From the NCBI GenBank assembly GCA_033764965.1, contig JANRIN010000281.1, positions 1 through 45,887 on the forward strand: 45,887 nucleotides of DNA, read 5' to 3'. Below are positions 26,212 to 35,047 of this stretch, piece after piece. The notes beneath the pieces were generated by a model that did not search any database, was not told where the DNA came from, and saw only the letters and a list, made by a program, of their open reading frames with translations. This stretch comes from JSC-12 sp033764965. Its GTDB lineage: Bacteria > Cyanobacteriota > Cyanobacteriia > Leptolyngbyales > Leptolyngbyaceae. Within the stretch, counting starts at the first letter, position 1. Each line of letters starts with the position of its first letter. The translations under genes were made by a program, and so were the position numbers.

Positions 26212-26231
26212 GCATCAATCAACATTGATGC
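26212..26231 (+). repeat. Perfect 8-bp inverted repeat before the giant kinase gene
   Basis: GCATCAAT, CAAC, ATTGATGC. It ends 37 bases before the ATG at 26269. It could be an operator or an mRNA hairpin in the leader. No T-tract follows, so it is not a terminator. Confidence 0.45.
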
Positions 26232-26268
26232 TGAATTGCGTTATAGCGACCTATCTAAATATGTTTTG

Positions 26269-29200
26269 ATGCCTCATTTCCGCTTTAATCGATTGACTGA
26301 TAACATTCCGTTGCACTGGGTTTTAGTCATTCCCTTTGTGCTGCTAACGACTGGAGCGGTGAGCCTGGTGGGGTATTTATCCTACTGGAGTGGGCGGCAG
26401 GCAGTGGAAGAGTTAGGCACGGAGCTAATCACGGAGGTTGGCGATCGCATCGACCAAAACCTGACCCACTACTTCCGCGAACCGGCGCAAATTGCCCGGA
26501 CGAATGCCCTTGCAACGCAGCTTGGCGGCTTGAATTGGCAAAATTTTCCAGCACTCAAGCAATATCTCTGGCAACAGCTTGATATTTACGACGTTACAGC
26601 CGTAGGCATCATTACTGAAAAAAAGCAGTTTTTGGTGATTCGCAAACAGGATGACGGTTCACGAGTGATTCGCTTAAGTGATGCGTCTACGAATTTTGCG
26701 ATCGAAAACCGTTTGGCAGATAGCCAGGGCAACCCAACAAAGCTCCTGAGTCGATTCACCAACTTTAATCCCCACAACTACCCTCCCTCTGATCCCTGCT
26801 ACGAGCAAACCCGACAGTCTGGAGACTCAACCTGGCTGGTGCATTCTATCGTTGTGAATAAACAGGCTCCCACCCTCGCTGCGATCAACTTTTTTCCGTT
26901 TTACGATCGGGCGAACCAATTTCAGGGCGTTGTGCTGGCTTCAATTTCCCTCACCAAAGTGGGCGAATTCCTCAAGAGATTGGATATTGGCGATTCTGGT
27001 AAGGCATTTGTCATCGAACGCAACGGTAAAATCATTGGCACTTCAACCAGTGAACAACCGTTTCGAGATTTGTCAAAAGAGCAACTCAACTCCAAAGCAC
27101 TGACCACAGGAGAAATCTCCCAACGCTTGAATGCGCTCGATAGTCAGGATCCCATTACCCAGTCCACAGCACAACAACTGGTTGATCGCTTTGGTCGATT
27201 TGATCGAATTACAGGCAGTCACCAACTCACGATCGAGATTGATCATCAGCGCTACTTTGTGCAGGTGAAGCCCTTTGGCAGCGAACAAAATTTAGACTGG
27301 CTGCGAGTTGTGGTGTTGCCCGAATCCGATTTTATGGAGAAGATTGAGGCGAACACGTCGAGAACTATTTTGCTCTGCTGGTTGACCCTATTTGCCACGA
27401 TGGCGATCGGCATTCTCACTGCCCGCTGGATTACCAAACCGATTCACAAATTGAGCCATGCCAGTCAGGCGCTTGCCCAGGGAGATTGGCAGCAGGTTCT
27501 GTCCGACAACACCTTGATTGCTGAACTCAAAACCCTAATCCATAGCTTTAATCAAACTGCCAAAATCCTGGCATCCTCATTCGATCGCATTAAAACAGCA
27601 TTGCAGGAGTCAGAGGAAAAATTCACTAAAGTTTTTCAGAATAGCCCTGATCCGATCGCAATCACCACCATTGAGGGACAATACTTAGAAGTCAATGATA
27701 GCTTTACAACCTTTAGCGAATATACCAGGGAAGAAATTAAAGGGAAAACATCGTTAGACTTAAAATTTAGTGCCAATTTGCAACAAGATATTGAGTTAAG
27801 AAAGTTACTAAAAACCCAGGGCACAGTCACAAGTTTTGAATATCAATATCAAACAAAATCCGGTCGATTCGGAACAACGTTATTATCACTAGAACAAATC
27901 GAATTAGACGGGCAACTTTGCGTGCTCACTGTTGCCAAGGATATTACCGAGCGCAAACAAATGGAATACGCGCTCCGCAGCAGTGAGGCACGCTTCCAGA
28001 AAATTACGAGAGCAGTTCCAGGGGAAATTTACATTTTGATAATGCACCTGGATGGCTCTTTTAGTTTCGAATATATGAGTCCGGGATGCCGAGAAATTCA
28101 GGAAATGGAACCGGAACAGATTGTGGCAGATCCCTTGTCTTCGTTTGAGCAAGTGCATCCAGACGATCGCGCCATGATGTATGCGGGTGCGGTGAGTAGT
28201 GCTGAAACCCTGGAACCCTTTTATGGAGAATGGCGAATTATTACCCCTTCTGGCAAGGTGAAATGGGTGCAAGTTTCTTCCCGTCCAGAACGGCGAGAGC
28301 ACGGTGATACAGCCTGGTATGGCATCCTGCAGGATGTTAGCAATTTCAAACGCATCGAAGCCCAACTGCGTAAAACAGAACACTGGTTACAACAATTTAG
28401 TCGGCAATCTCCCAGCATCATTTATACCATTGTGCAAGAATCCAATGGGGATATTTGGTTTGAGTACATTAGCTCGGCGATCGAAACAATTTATGAAATT
28501 TCTGTAGAAGCTATTTTGCAAAATGCTGATCGATGGCTGGAATCGATTCATAGTGACGATCGAGCCGCTTACCAAGCCGCAATGCTTGACAGCAGGCAAA
28601 CCTTAAATCCATTCTGTCATCAATGGCGAATTACTACCCCCTCCGGCTTCATCAAATGGGTACAGGGCACTTCGCAACCGGAACAGCGGCAAAATGGCGC
28701 GATCGCGTGGCATGGAGTTGTGCAAGATATGACCGATCGCAAACGGGGAGAAGATGCCCTTGCCCATAGCGAATCCCGGTTGCGGGCAATTCTCTCTGCC
28801 ATTCCAGATGTCATCAAAATCTACGCGATCGATGGCACCTATGTTGACAGTATGCAGACGAATAACTTGCACGATTTAGTTGATGATCCAAACCCAATCG
28901 GTAAACACGTTAAGGAGTTAGTTCCAGCGGATGTGGCGGAACGATTACTGGCGGCGATCGCCCGACTGATTGAAACCCAGGAACCTCAAATTTATGAACA
29001 GGAAGTTTGGGTGCATGACAGGTTGCAATACGAAGAACTGCGCGTGGTTCCCTGTGGAGATCAGGCTATTTTGGGGATTATTCGAGATATTAGCGATCGC
29101 CGCTTGCATGAACTCGAAAGCCAACTAGCCGCAGAAGCCTTGCGTGAAAGTGAAGAACGATTCCGACGAGCGTTTGATGATGCGGCGATCGGCATGGCGT

Positions 29201-30348
29201 GGATTGGGTTGAATGGGCGATTTCTCAAAGTCAGTCGCTCCCTTTGCGAAATTCTAGGCTACACGGAACAAGAACTCCTGACCTATCAATTCCAAGACCT
29301 TACCCATCCTGATGACCTCGCCCTGGATGAAGAGTTCTCCCAACAAATGCTCAAAAATCGGCAGCGGGCATATCAGCGAGAGAAACGCTACATCCACCGA
29401 GAAGGACACATCATCTGGGTGCTTGTGCATATGTCGTTAGTCCGCGATCGTGAAGAAAATCCATTATATTTTGTGTGCCAAATTCAAGACATCAGCGATC
29501 GCCATGAACTCGATCGGATTAAAGACGAGTTTATTTCCATTGTGAGCCACGAATTGCGGACTCCTTTAACGGCTATTCGCGGTTCTCTGGGGATTTTGGA
29601 AACTGGGGTTTTAGATGGTGAGCCTGAAACGTTCAAAAAAATGTTGCAAGTTGCGCTCAACAACAGCGATCGTCTGGTGCGCCTGGTTAACGACATTCTC
29701 GACTTGGAACGGTTGGAGTCTGGCAAGGTTGATCTGATGATGGAAGAGTGTCAGGTTGATGATTTGCTCCAGCAAGCTCTGGAATCAGTGCAATCGATCG
29801 CGGTGCAAGCTGCGATCACGATTCAAGTTACGTCCCTCGATATCAGGGTGTGGGTTGCTCCGGATATGGTTGTTCAAGCGATCGTCAACCTGCTGGGAAA
29901 TGCGATTAAGTTTTCTCCTCCGGCAAGTACGATCTGGCTCAAGGCTGAAAGAATAACACCAGACGTGGAGCCTGAGAAATGGCAGCCAGAGGGTGACAAA
30001 CGGCTAATTGCCCACAATCAATTCTCAGAGTCTCATTCCTCCAGTCTTGCGATCGCTCCCACCCCCAATTCCCACCTTCCCACCCCCTACCCCCAATCTC
30101 ACCTGTCCTACGTGCTCTTTTCTGTTCAAGACCAGGGACGCGGCATTCCTCCAGAAAAGACGAAAACCATTTTTGGTCGATTCCAACAAGTCGATGTTTC
30201 TGATGCACGGAAAAAAGGAGGCACTGGTCTGGGTTTGGCAATTTGTAAAAGTATTGTGCAGCAACATGGTGGCAATATTTGGGTGGACAGTGTGGTCAAC
30301 CAGGGAAGCACATTCTATTTCACAGTGCCTTGCTCAGACGAGGAATGA
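26269..30348 (+). CDS. Multi-PAS membrane sensor histidine kinase
   Basis: A 1359-residue kinase from the ATG at 26269; a TTG at 26236 is a weaker upstream start. Transmembrane helices near 16-42 and about 370-392 flank a large extracytoplasmic Cache-type sensor. HAMP follows (about 392-445), then five PAS/PAC units (about 460-575, 580-700, 705-830, 840-945 and 955-1080) ending in PAC motifs such as DITERKQ, DVSNFK, DMTDRK and DISDR. HisKA carries H1094 (IVSHELRTP) and HATPase_c has N-box NLLGNAIKF, QGRGIPPE and GTGLGLAI. A Pro-rich insert of about 30 residues (near 1250-1280), encoded by C-rich repeat-like DNA, interrupts HATPase_c between the N-box and the G1 box. The stop overlaps the start of the response-regulator gene (ATGA), so this pair should form one signalling unit. 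The ligand is unknown. Confidence 0.88.
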   Translation: MPHFRFNRLTDNIPLHWVLVIPFVLLTTGAVSLVGYLSYWSGRQAVEELGTELITEVGDRIDQNLTHYFREPAQIARTNALATQLGGLNWQNFPALKQYLWQQLDIYDVTAVGIITEKKQFLVIRKQDDGSRVIRLSDASTNFAIENRLADSQGNPTKLLSRFTNFNPHNYPPSDPCYEQTRQSGDSTWLVHSIVVNKQAPTLAAINFFPFYDRANQFQGVVLASISLTKVGEFLKRLDIGDSGKAFVIERNGKIIGTSTSEQPFRDLSKEQLNSKALTTGEISQRLNALDSQDPITQSTAQQLVDRFGRFDRITGSHQLTIEIDHQRYFVQVKPFGSEQNLDWLRVVVLPESDFMEKIEANTSRTILLCWLTLFATMAIGILTARWITKPIHKLSHASQALAQGDWQQVLSDNTLIAELKTLIHSFNQTAKILASSFDRIKTALQESEEKFTKVFQNSPDPIAITTIEGQYLEVNDSFTTFSEYTREEIKGKTSLDLKFSANLQQDIELRKLLKTQGTVTSFEYQYQTKSGRFGTTLLSLEQIELDGQLCVLTVAKDITERKQMEYALRSSEARFQKITRAVPGEIYILIMHLDGSFSFEYMSPGCREIQEMEPEQIVADPLSSFEQVHPDDRAMMYAGAVSSAETLEPFYGEWRIITPSGKVKWVQVSSRPERREHGDTAWYGILQDVSNFKRIEAQLRKTEHWLQQFSRQSPSIIYTIVQESNGDIWFEYISSAIETIYEISVEAILQNADRWLESIHSDDRAAYQAAMLDSRQTLNPFCHQWRITTPSGFIKWVQGTSQPEQRQNGAIAWHGVVQDMTDRKRGEDALAHSESRLRAILSAIPDVIKIYAIDGTYVDSMQTNNLHDLVDDPNPIGKHVKELVPADVAERLLAAIARLIETQEPQIYEQEVWVHDRLQYEELRVVPCGDQAILGIIRDISDRRLHELESQLAAEALRESEERFRRAFDDAAIGMAWIGLNGRFLKVSRSLCEILGYTEQELLTYQFQDLTHPDDLALDEEFSQQMLKNRQRAYQREKRYIHREGHIIWVLVHMSLVRDREENPLYFVCQIQDISDRHELDRIKDEFISIVSHELRTPLTAIRGSLGILETGVLDGEPETFKKMLQVALNNSDRLVRLVNDILDLERLESGKVDLMMEECQVDDLLQQALESVQSIAVQAAITIQVTSLDIRVWVAPDMVVQAIVNLLGNAIKFSPPASTIWLKAERITPDVEPEKWQPEGDKRLIAHNQFSESHSSSLAIAPTPNSHLPTPYPQSHLSYVLFSVQDQGRGIPPEKTKTIFGRFQQVDVSDARKKGGTGLGLAICKSIVQQHGGNIWVDSVVNQGSTFYFTVPCSDEE

Positions 30349-30722
30349 TGACGAAGCGAATTCTATTAATTGACGATGATCCAGATATTCGTGCTGTGAC
30401 CCAAGTTGCCTTAGAGAAATTTGCCGGGTGGCAGGTGATCACAGCCGCTTCCGGCGCAGAAGGATTAGTCCAGGCTCAAAATAAGGGTTTGGATGGAATT
30501 TTACTGGACATATCCATGCCTGACATGGACGGCTTTTCTGTGTTTGCAAACCTCCAGGCAAATGCGGGCACTCGCCAGATTCCGGTGGTTTTGCTCACCG
30601 CTAAAATCTTACCTAGCGATCGCCGTCGTTTTGCAGATATGGGAGTAGCTGGCGTGATGCCCAAACCATTTAACCCTGTCACGGTGTGCGACCAGTTAGC
30701 TCACTTATTTGGCTGGGGATGA
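30345..30722 (+). CDS. CheY-like single-domain response regulator
   Basis: A 125-residue receiver with D10-D11-D12 (LLIDDDPD), phospho-acceptor D55 (ILLDISMPDMDG), the switch Thr in VLLTAK and Lys in VMPKPFNP. The kinase stop overlaps its ATG, and GAGGA in the last kinase codons serves as Shine-Dalgarno sequence. A second ATG three bases later is equally placed. It is the likely phosphate acceptor of the upstream kinase. There is no output domain. It is clearly paralogous to the degenerate receiver at 31232. Confidence 0.9.
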   Translation: MMTKRILLIDDDPDIRAVTQVALEKFAGWQVITAASGAEGLVQAQNKGLDGILLDISMPDMDGFSVFANLQANAGTRQIPVVLLTAKILPSDRRRFADMGVAGVMPKPFNPVTVCDQLAHLFGWG

Positions 30723-30839
30723 TGCCAATCTCCAGGCAGACCTATCAACAGGTTAGTCCTTAACGTTCTTATATTTTTCTTAGATTCTTTGATTAGGGTA
30801 AGTTATGTACTCATTACACAGTGTCTTCTGACGTAGCTT

Positions 30840-31064
30840 ATGGAATCTGATCAAACCCTCTGGGAAGAGTCACCTAAGATCTTACTGGCAAAAGAAGTGA
30901 TTAATATTCTTACTCAGGCGATGTCCAAAATTGACGATAACGATCTGTTTTCTGCTCAAGTGATGGTTGGCATCGCACTGCACCATTTAGAAAGTTTACA
31001 AGTTGATTTAACAGAGCACCTGTCCTGGGAAAAAATGTTGAGAGATGTTATCAAACATTCTTGA
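30840..31064 (+). CDS. Hypothetical protein, 74 aa
   Basis: Not recognised. It is a small acidic, all-helical protein (ILLAKEVINILTQAMSKI ... AQVMVGIALHHLESLQVDL). It lies between two receiver genes on the same strand and might be a docking or inhibitor peptide of the relay, but nothing in the sequence proves that. Codon use and the clean helical pattern favour a real gene. No strong Shine-Dalgarno sequence is seen. Confidence 0.5.
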   Translation: MESDQTLWEESPKILLAKEVINILTQAMSKIDDNDLFSAQVMVGIALHHLESLQVDLTEHLSWEKMLRDVIKHS

Positions 31065-31231
31065 TTTCCCATTTCCAGCTAGAGATGGAATTTGCTTACA
31101 TCTCTAACTGTCAGGTAGTCAACTACTCATAAAGCTTTATTGAAGTAGCTGAAATCTTCATGAGTTAATGTTTAATAGGGATAAATTTGGGTCTTTGTTT
31201 AGGGCTATGACCGATTAAGGACAGTTCTCTA

Positions 31232-31624
31232 ATGTCTGCAAGACGCATTCTTCTGATTCATCAGGATACCAGTATTGAGGAAGTACTTCATGTTTGCTTA
31301 AGATATCTTGCAGGTTGGGATGTCGTTTCAGTCGAAGTGGCTCAAGCAAACTTAGAACCTGACATTAACGATCGCCTGGATGCAATTTTGGTTGATGCCC
31401 TCTCCCCTCAGGCTTATGGATTGGGCTTCATTCAAAAGTTGTTTATTCAGAAACTAAAAAAGAACCGAAATACTCAATCCGTGCCCATACTGCTATTAAC
31501 AGACAAAGCGGATTGGTTTACGGCAGAACAATTACACGCCCTTGGCATTGAAGGGGCGATCGGCAAACCGTTCGACCCCGTCACCCTACCCACTCAAATT
31601 GCCAATCTACTGAGATGGGACTAG
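31232..31624 (+). CDS. Degenerate receiver-domain protein
   Basis: A 130-residue receiver-like protein, similar over its whole length to the CheY-like regulator at 30345 (AGW near residue 28; GxxGxxxKPFxPVT near the end). D55 (ILVDALSP), the Thr in LLLTDK and the Lys in GKPFDP are kept. The two acidic residues that bind Mg2+ in beta1 are replaced by H10 and Q11 (LLIHQD), leaving only D12. Phosphorylation is therefore probably impaired, as in pseudo-receivers. It may bind kinase or partners without switching, or act as a competitor of its paralogue. Confidence 0.75.
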   Translation: MSARRILLIHQDTSIEEVLHVCLRYLAGWDVVSVEVAQANLEPDINDRLDAILVDALSPQAYGLGFIQKLFIQKLKKNRNTQSVPILLLTDKADWFTAEQLHALGIEGAIGKPFDPVTLPTQIANLLRWD

Positions 31625-31756
31625 GATCAACACCTTTGACAACCCAGCGACTTGCATAAGGGCACCAACCCATGCGCCCCTCGCCCGCCATCTGCAACTT
31701 TCTCACACCGATTTAAACAGTGATAGAGAACAGTGATAACTGAGATGAATTCCAAT

Positions 31757-32269
31757 TTACGCCGGGTTCAAAAACCGATTGGCAAACTTGAACACATCTC
31801 CTAAATCATTGCTCCCCTCACTCAGAAAGGCATTCAGCAGCGGATTCTCCCCTCCAGCCTTGCTCCCCCCCATGTTTAGCAAGCCGCTAATGCTGGTCAG
31901 CAGAGTTGGTAGCATAGACTGAATCATGCCAGCGTCTAAGCCAGTTTTTTGAGCAATTCCCTGGGCGATCTGTTGCTGGATTTGGGGCGGAAACAGGGAT
32001 TGTAGCGCTGTTGCTGGGGCACCCGATCCAGTAATTTGCCCAACTAAACGACCCAAATCACCCCCACCCGGTAAGTTGGTTTGCTGCTCTTGCAACAAGG
32101 GACCCAGCAGCCCGCCCACTGTACTTAGGACGGATTGCATCTTAGAAGCATCAATGCCTTGATTCGTTGCCAGTTGCTGAACAGTATTGGTAATCGACTC
32201 CAATTGGGTAACGCTACCGTTTTGTTCCGGGTTGTTGATGGCGCTGAGGACATCAAAAAACATTCCCAT
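31757..32269 (-). CDS. DUF937 domain protein
   Basis: A 170-residue soluble protein with a DUF937-type helical domain (about 1-160): short amphipathic helices alternating with Gly-rich turns (VLSTVGGLLGPLL, LGRLVGQITGSG and MLPTLLTSISGLLNMGGSK). The function is unknown. I use the ATG at 32269, because GAGGAGA stands at the right distance before it. The 19 codons upstream in frame have no such signal. A large substrate-binding/DUF4912 gene lies 82 bases upstream on the same strand, so the two may be co-transcribed. Confidence 0.75.
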   Translation of the reverse strand: MGMFFDVLSAINNPEQNGSVTQLESITNTVQQLATNQGIDASKMQSVLSTVGGLLGPLLQEQQTNLPGGGDLGRLVGQITGSGAPATALQSLFPPQIQQQIAQGIAQKTGLDAGMIQSMLPTLLTSISGLLNMGGSKAGGENPLLNAFLSEGSNDLGDVFKFANRFLNPA

Positions 32270-32351
32270 GATTAATCTCCTCGTTTTCTTGTATGTGGTC
32301 ATTTGCGACTGGATTAAGCCATCCATGAATTAATCCGGTTGGGGATGGGTG

Positions 32352-34907
32352 CTAATTCTCGGCGGACACCCGCACATGGAAAGAGCGGATCAGTCGGAGC
32401 CAGCGGTTATCGTCAGTGAAGTAACCGAGTTCAGCAATGTAGTCACGATCGCTGGCGGGAATTTCAACGTGTTTATCCTGCTCTGCTTCACTGCACACGT
32501 AAGTCTGGGTGTTGTGGGGAGTTGCGTAGTCAATATCCAGGTTGGTGGCATCATGAATTCGCAGCATTAACCGCTGTCCTCCTTGATCGCGTAGAGCTTG
32601 TTTGTACGTCTCTGCCACTTCCCAGTAAGCATAGGCTTTCTTCGGGTTGCGGGGCACCAGGATGATGCGGCAGTCCTGGGGTTGTTCCAGCCCACCCGCA
32701 AAACCTGCCTGGGGTGCCAGGGAGGACTTGCCCGCAGCAGTCAATCCGGCGATCGCCGCTGTCCCCCCAGCGATCGCGACTCCTACGGCTTTAGTGGCAT
32801 CTCCAGTCAGGCTGGATGCGGTTTGAACTGTTTTATCCAGCAGGTTAGAAGCCCCCTGGGTAGCATTTCCTGCTAACCCGGTAATTACCCCGGTCACCTC
32901 CCCCAACCGATCCCCGATCCCCGGTGTCGCAGTTGGAGCAACAGTAGTATCTATGTCTGCGGCTAGTCTAGACGCAGCGATGCTGGCAGCGGTATCGATC
33001 GGGGTGCTGGAATCAACCACTCCTTTCAAAACGGCTGGCACCTGCACGGGATCAGATGTTGCAATGCTTAACCAGCGGTTGTCTGGAGTGACATAACCGA
33101 GTTCAGCCGCATAAGTCCGGTTTGCGAGGGGAATGGGAACGTGCAAATCCTGAGCCTGGTCATCGCACTCATACTGCCGCACGCTGGGAGAACTTTGCGA
33201 GTTCAGACTGGTGGAGGTGGTGTCGTGTACCCGTACCATCAGCTTTTGCCCCCCAGCTTGCTGCAACTCGGCTTTGCGGCTTGCGGGAACTTCCCAATAA
33301 ACGTACCCCTCTTGAGGCGTGCGGGGCACCAGGATAATGCGACCCGGTTCAACCGCTTGACTCCTTGCGACCAGGCTTTTTGCTGCTGCGACTGCCCCGG
33401 CAGCAACGACTGCTCCTCCAGCGATCGCCCCTGCTGCTTTCAGCCCGGTTGCATTTCCAGATGGAGCACAAGCAGGCATCCGAACTCGTTCAGAGCGAGC
33501 TAATTGAATCCAGCGATTGTCGGCTGTGAGATAACCCAGTTCTGCCACATAGTCCCGATCGTCCAGGGCGATCGGCACGTGCAAATCTTGATCGGCTACC
33601 CCACAGTCAAATTCCTTCATGTCGTAGGGGGTTTGCCGCGCTATATCTTGAATGTCCGTCACATCATAAAGACGCAGCTTTAAGTCTCGCCCACCCTGCT
33701 GACGGGCTTTGGCAAACTGCTCTTCCGGGACTTCCCAGTAAGCATAGGCATCGCGGCAATTGCGCGGAGTGAGAATGATCCGCCCTTTTTCCGTCGCGAT
33801 CGCCGCTACTGGAGGAACCGCCGCCCCCCGTCCCTTGAACCACCATAACAGTAGGGGTAAGCCCAATAGCGGTAACAGCAACCACCACCAGGGAAAGTTT
33901 CCAGAAGCCTGATCTTCTGTGGTCGTAGAAGTTGCTCCAGGGTCGGTTCCTGGGGCAGTTGTTTCCGCAGCGGTGGAACCAGGTGCTGTTTCACCCGATC
34001 GCAAGGCGGCAACTTCTTGTTGTTTAGCATCTGCGACTGTTTCTTGTCCACGGGTAGAGGTGGCAAACCCCAGGAAGGCTATCACCCTCGGATTGGTGCT
34101 TTCTCGGTACACATAGCCACGGGGTTGGGAGTAGGGGTAGCGAGGATCGCTGGGGGAGGTATTGTGCATTGGGAGCACACCCACGTTGGGCTGATTGAGC
34201 ACTTGGCTGGCGATCGCGTAGCTGATCCCATCCTTGCCCAATTCTTTAATGACTGCGGCAGTATCATCTTCCCCAACCTGGGTGGTGGTGGCTCCTGCTT
34301 TGAAGGGAGCCGATTGAAACACCGGATATTGACTTAATGCCTGCCGAGTATCGCTGGATTCTGGGCGATCGACGAACCGAATCGGAGCATCCGCACCCCC
34401 CACCTGAGACCAATTGGTGATCTCCCCTCGAAAGATTTTGGCAAACTGTTGCGCTGTAATACTGCCTTTAAAGGGATTTTCGGGACTGACGATGATGGCA
34501 ATTTTCTCGCGGCTAACGGGAGTTTCTTTCAAGCCCTGAGCTTTTTCTGCCGCCGTCAAAGGACGACCGATCGCTACTAGATCGACGTTGCTCTTGAGCA
34601 ATTCCTTGAGTGCATTTTCCGTACCGCCCGCTGCCAGGGTGACGGTTGTGCCAGGAAATTGAGTTTCAAACTGTTGCTTTAATGCCTCGTTGATGACTGT
34701 CATGCTATTCGAGCCGTCCACCTTCAAGCTCGTTCCCTGGGGCAGAGAGGCTGGTAACTTGAAGGCAGGAGCCGTTTCGGGAGCCTGAGCCAGAGATATT
34801 TGGTGAGATGCGATCGTGATTCCAACGCTCATGCACAGTAGGGAAGGCACTGTCAGCGAAGTCACCAATCTCCCTAAGCTGGGAGGAGATTTTCTGCTTC
34901 TTAACAT
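32352..34907 (-). CDS. PstS-like substrate-binding domain, membrane helix and three DUF4912 domains
   Basis: An 851-residue fusion from the ATG at 34907. It has a signal or anchor segment (about 10-40) and a type II periplasmic binding domain (about 50-285) of the phosphate-binding PstS family (VDGSNSMTVINEAL, TLAAGGTENALKELL, LVAIGRPLTAAEK and FRGEITNWSQVGG). A Ser/Thr/Pro-rich linker and one transmembrane helix with a WWW start (near 330-350) follow. Then come three DUF4912 domains with the motif RIILxPRxxxxAYxYWEV (starting near 375, 520 and 745), separated by Ala/Gly-rich linkers. By this topology the binding domain is periplasmic and the DUF4912 repeats cytoplasmic. No Pst permease or ATPase is nearby, so a sensor role is more likely than transport (inference). 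The upstream in-frame extension to 35045 is not used, since it lacks the usual signal peptide layout. Confidence 0.78.
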   Translation of the reverse strand: MLRSRKSPPSLGRLVTSLTVPSLLCMSVGITIASHQISLAQAPETAPAFKLPASLPQGTSLKVDGSNSMTVINEALKQQFETQFPGTTVTLAAGGTENALKELLKSNVDLVAIGRPLTAAEKAQGLKETPVSREKIAIIVSPENPFKGSITAQQFAKIFRGEITNWSQVGGADAPIRFVDRPESSDTRQALSQYPVFQSAPFKAGATTTQVGEDDTAAVIKELGKDGISYAIASQVLNQPNVGVLPMHNTSPSDPRYPYSQPRGYVYRESTNPRVIAFLGFATSTRGQETVADAKQQEVAALRSGETAPGSTAAETTAPGTDPGATSTTTEDQASGNFPWWWLLLPLLGLPLLLWWFKGRGAAVPPVAAIATEKGRIILTPRNCRDAYAYWEVPEEQFAKARQQGGRDLKLRLYDVTDIQDIARQTPYDMKEFDCGVADQDLHVPIALDDRDYVAELGYLTADNRWIQLARSERVRMPACAPSGNATGLKAAGAIAGGAVVAAGAVAAAKSLVARSQAVEPGRIILVPRTPQEGYVYWEVPASRKAELQQAGGQKLMVRVHDTTSTSLNSQSSPSVRQYECDDQAQDLHVPIPLANRTYAAELGYVTPDNRWLSIATSDPVQVPAVLKGVVDSSTPIDTAASIAASRLAADIDTTVAPTATPGIGDRLGEVTGVITGLAGNATQGASNLLDKTVQTASSLTGDATKAVGVAIAGGTAAIAGLTAAGKSSLAPQAGFAGGLEQPQDCRIILVPRNPKKAYAYWEVAETYKQALRDQGGQRLMLRIHDATNLDIDYATPHNTQTYVCSEAEQDKHVEIPASDRDYIAELGYFTDDNRWLRLIRSFHVRVSAEN

Positions 34908-35047
34908 GGTTAATACCGGATGAAGAACAGGAACGAACCTTGAACAAGTCTTCAACAAAAAATGACAACATCGTGCCAACGATAAATCAAAAAAATATAA
35001 AACTGATAAGAAAAGGGGACTGAATCGAAATGTTCTCTGAATCACGT

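Noticed and set aside
32270..32326. Upstream extension of the DUF937 protein to 32326
   Set aside because: GAGGAGA fits the ATG at 32269, and the extension is not part of the domain.
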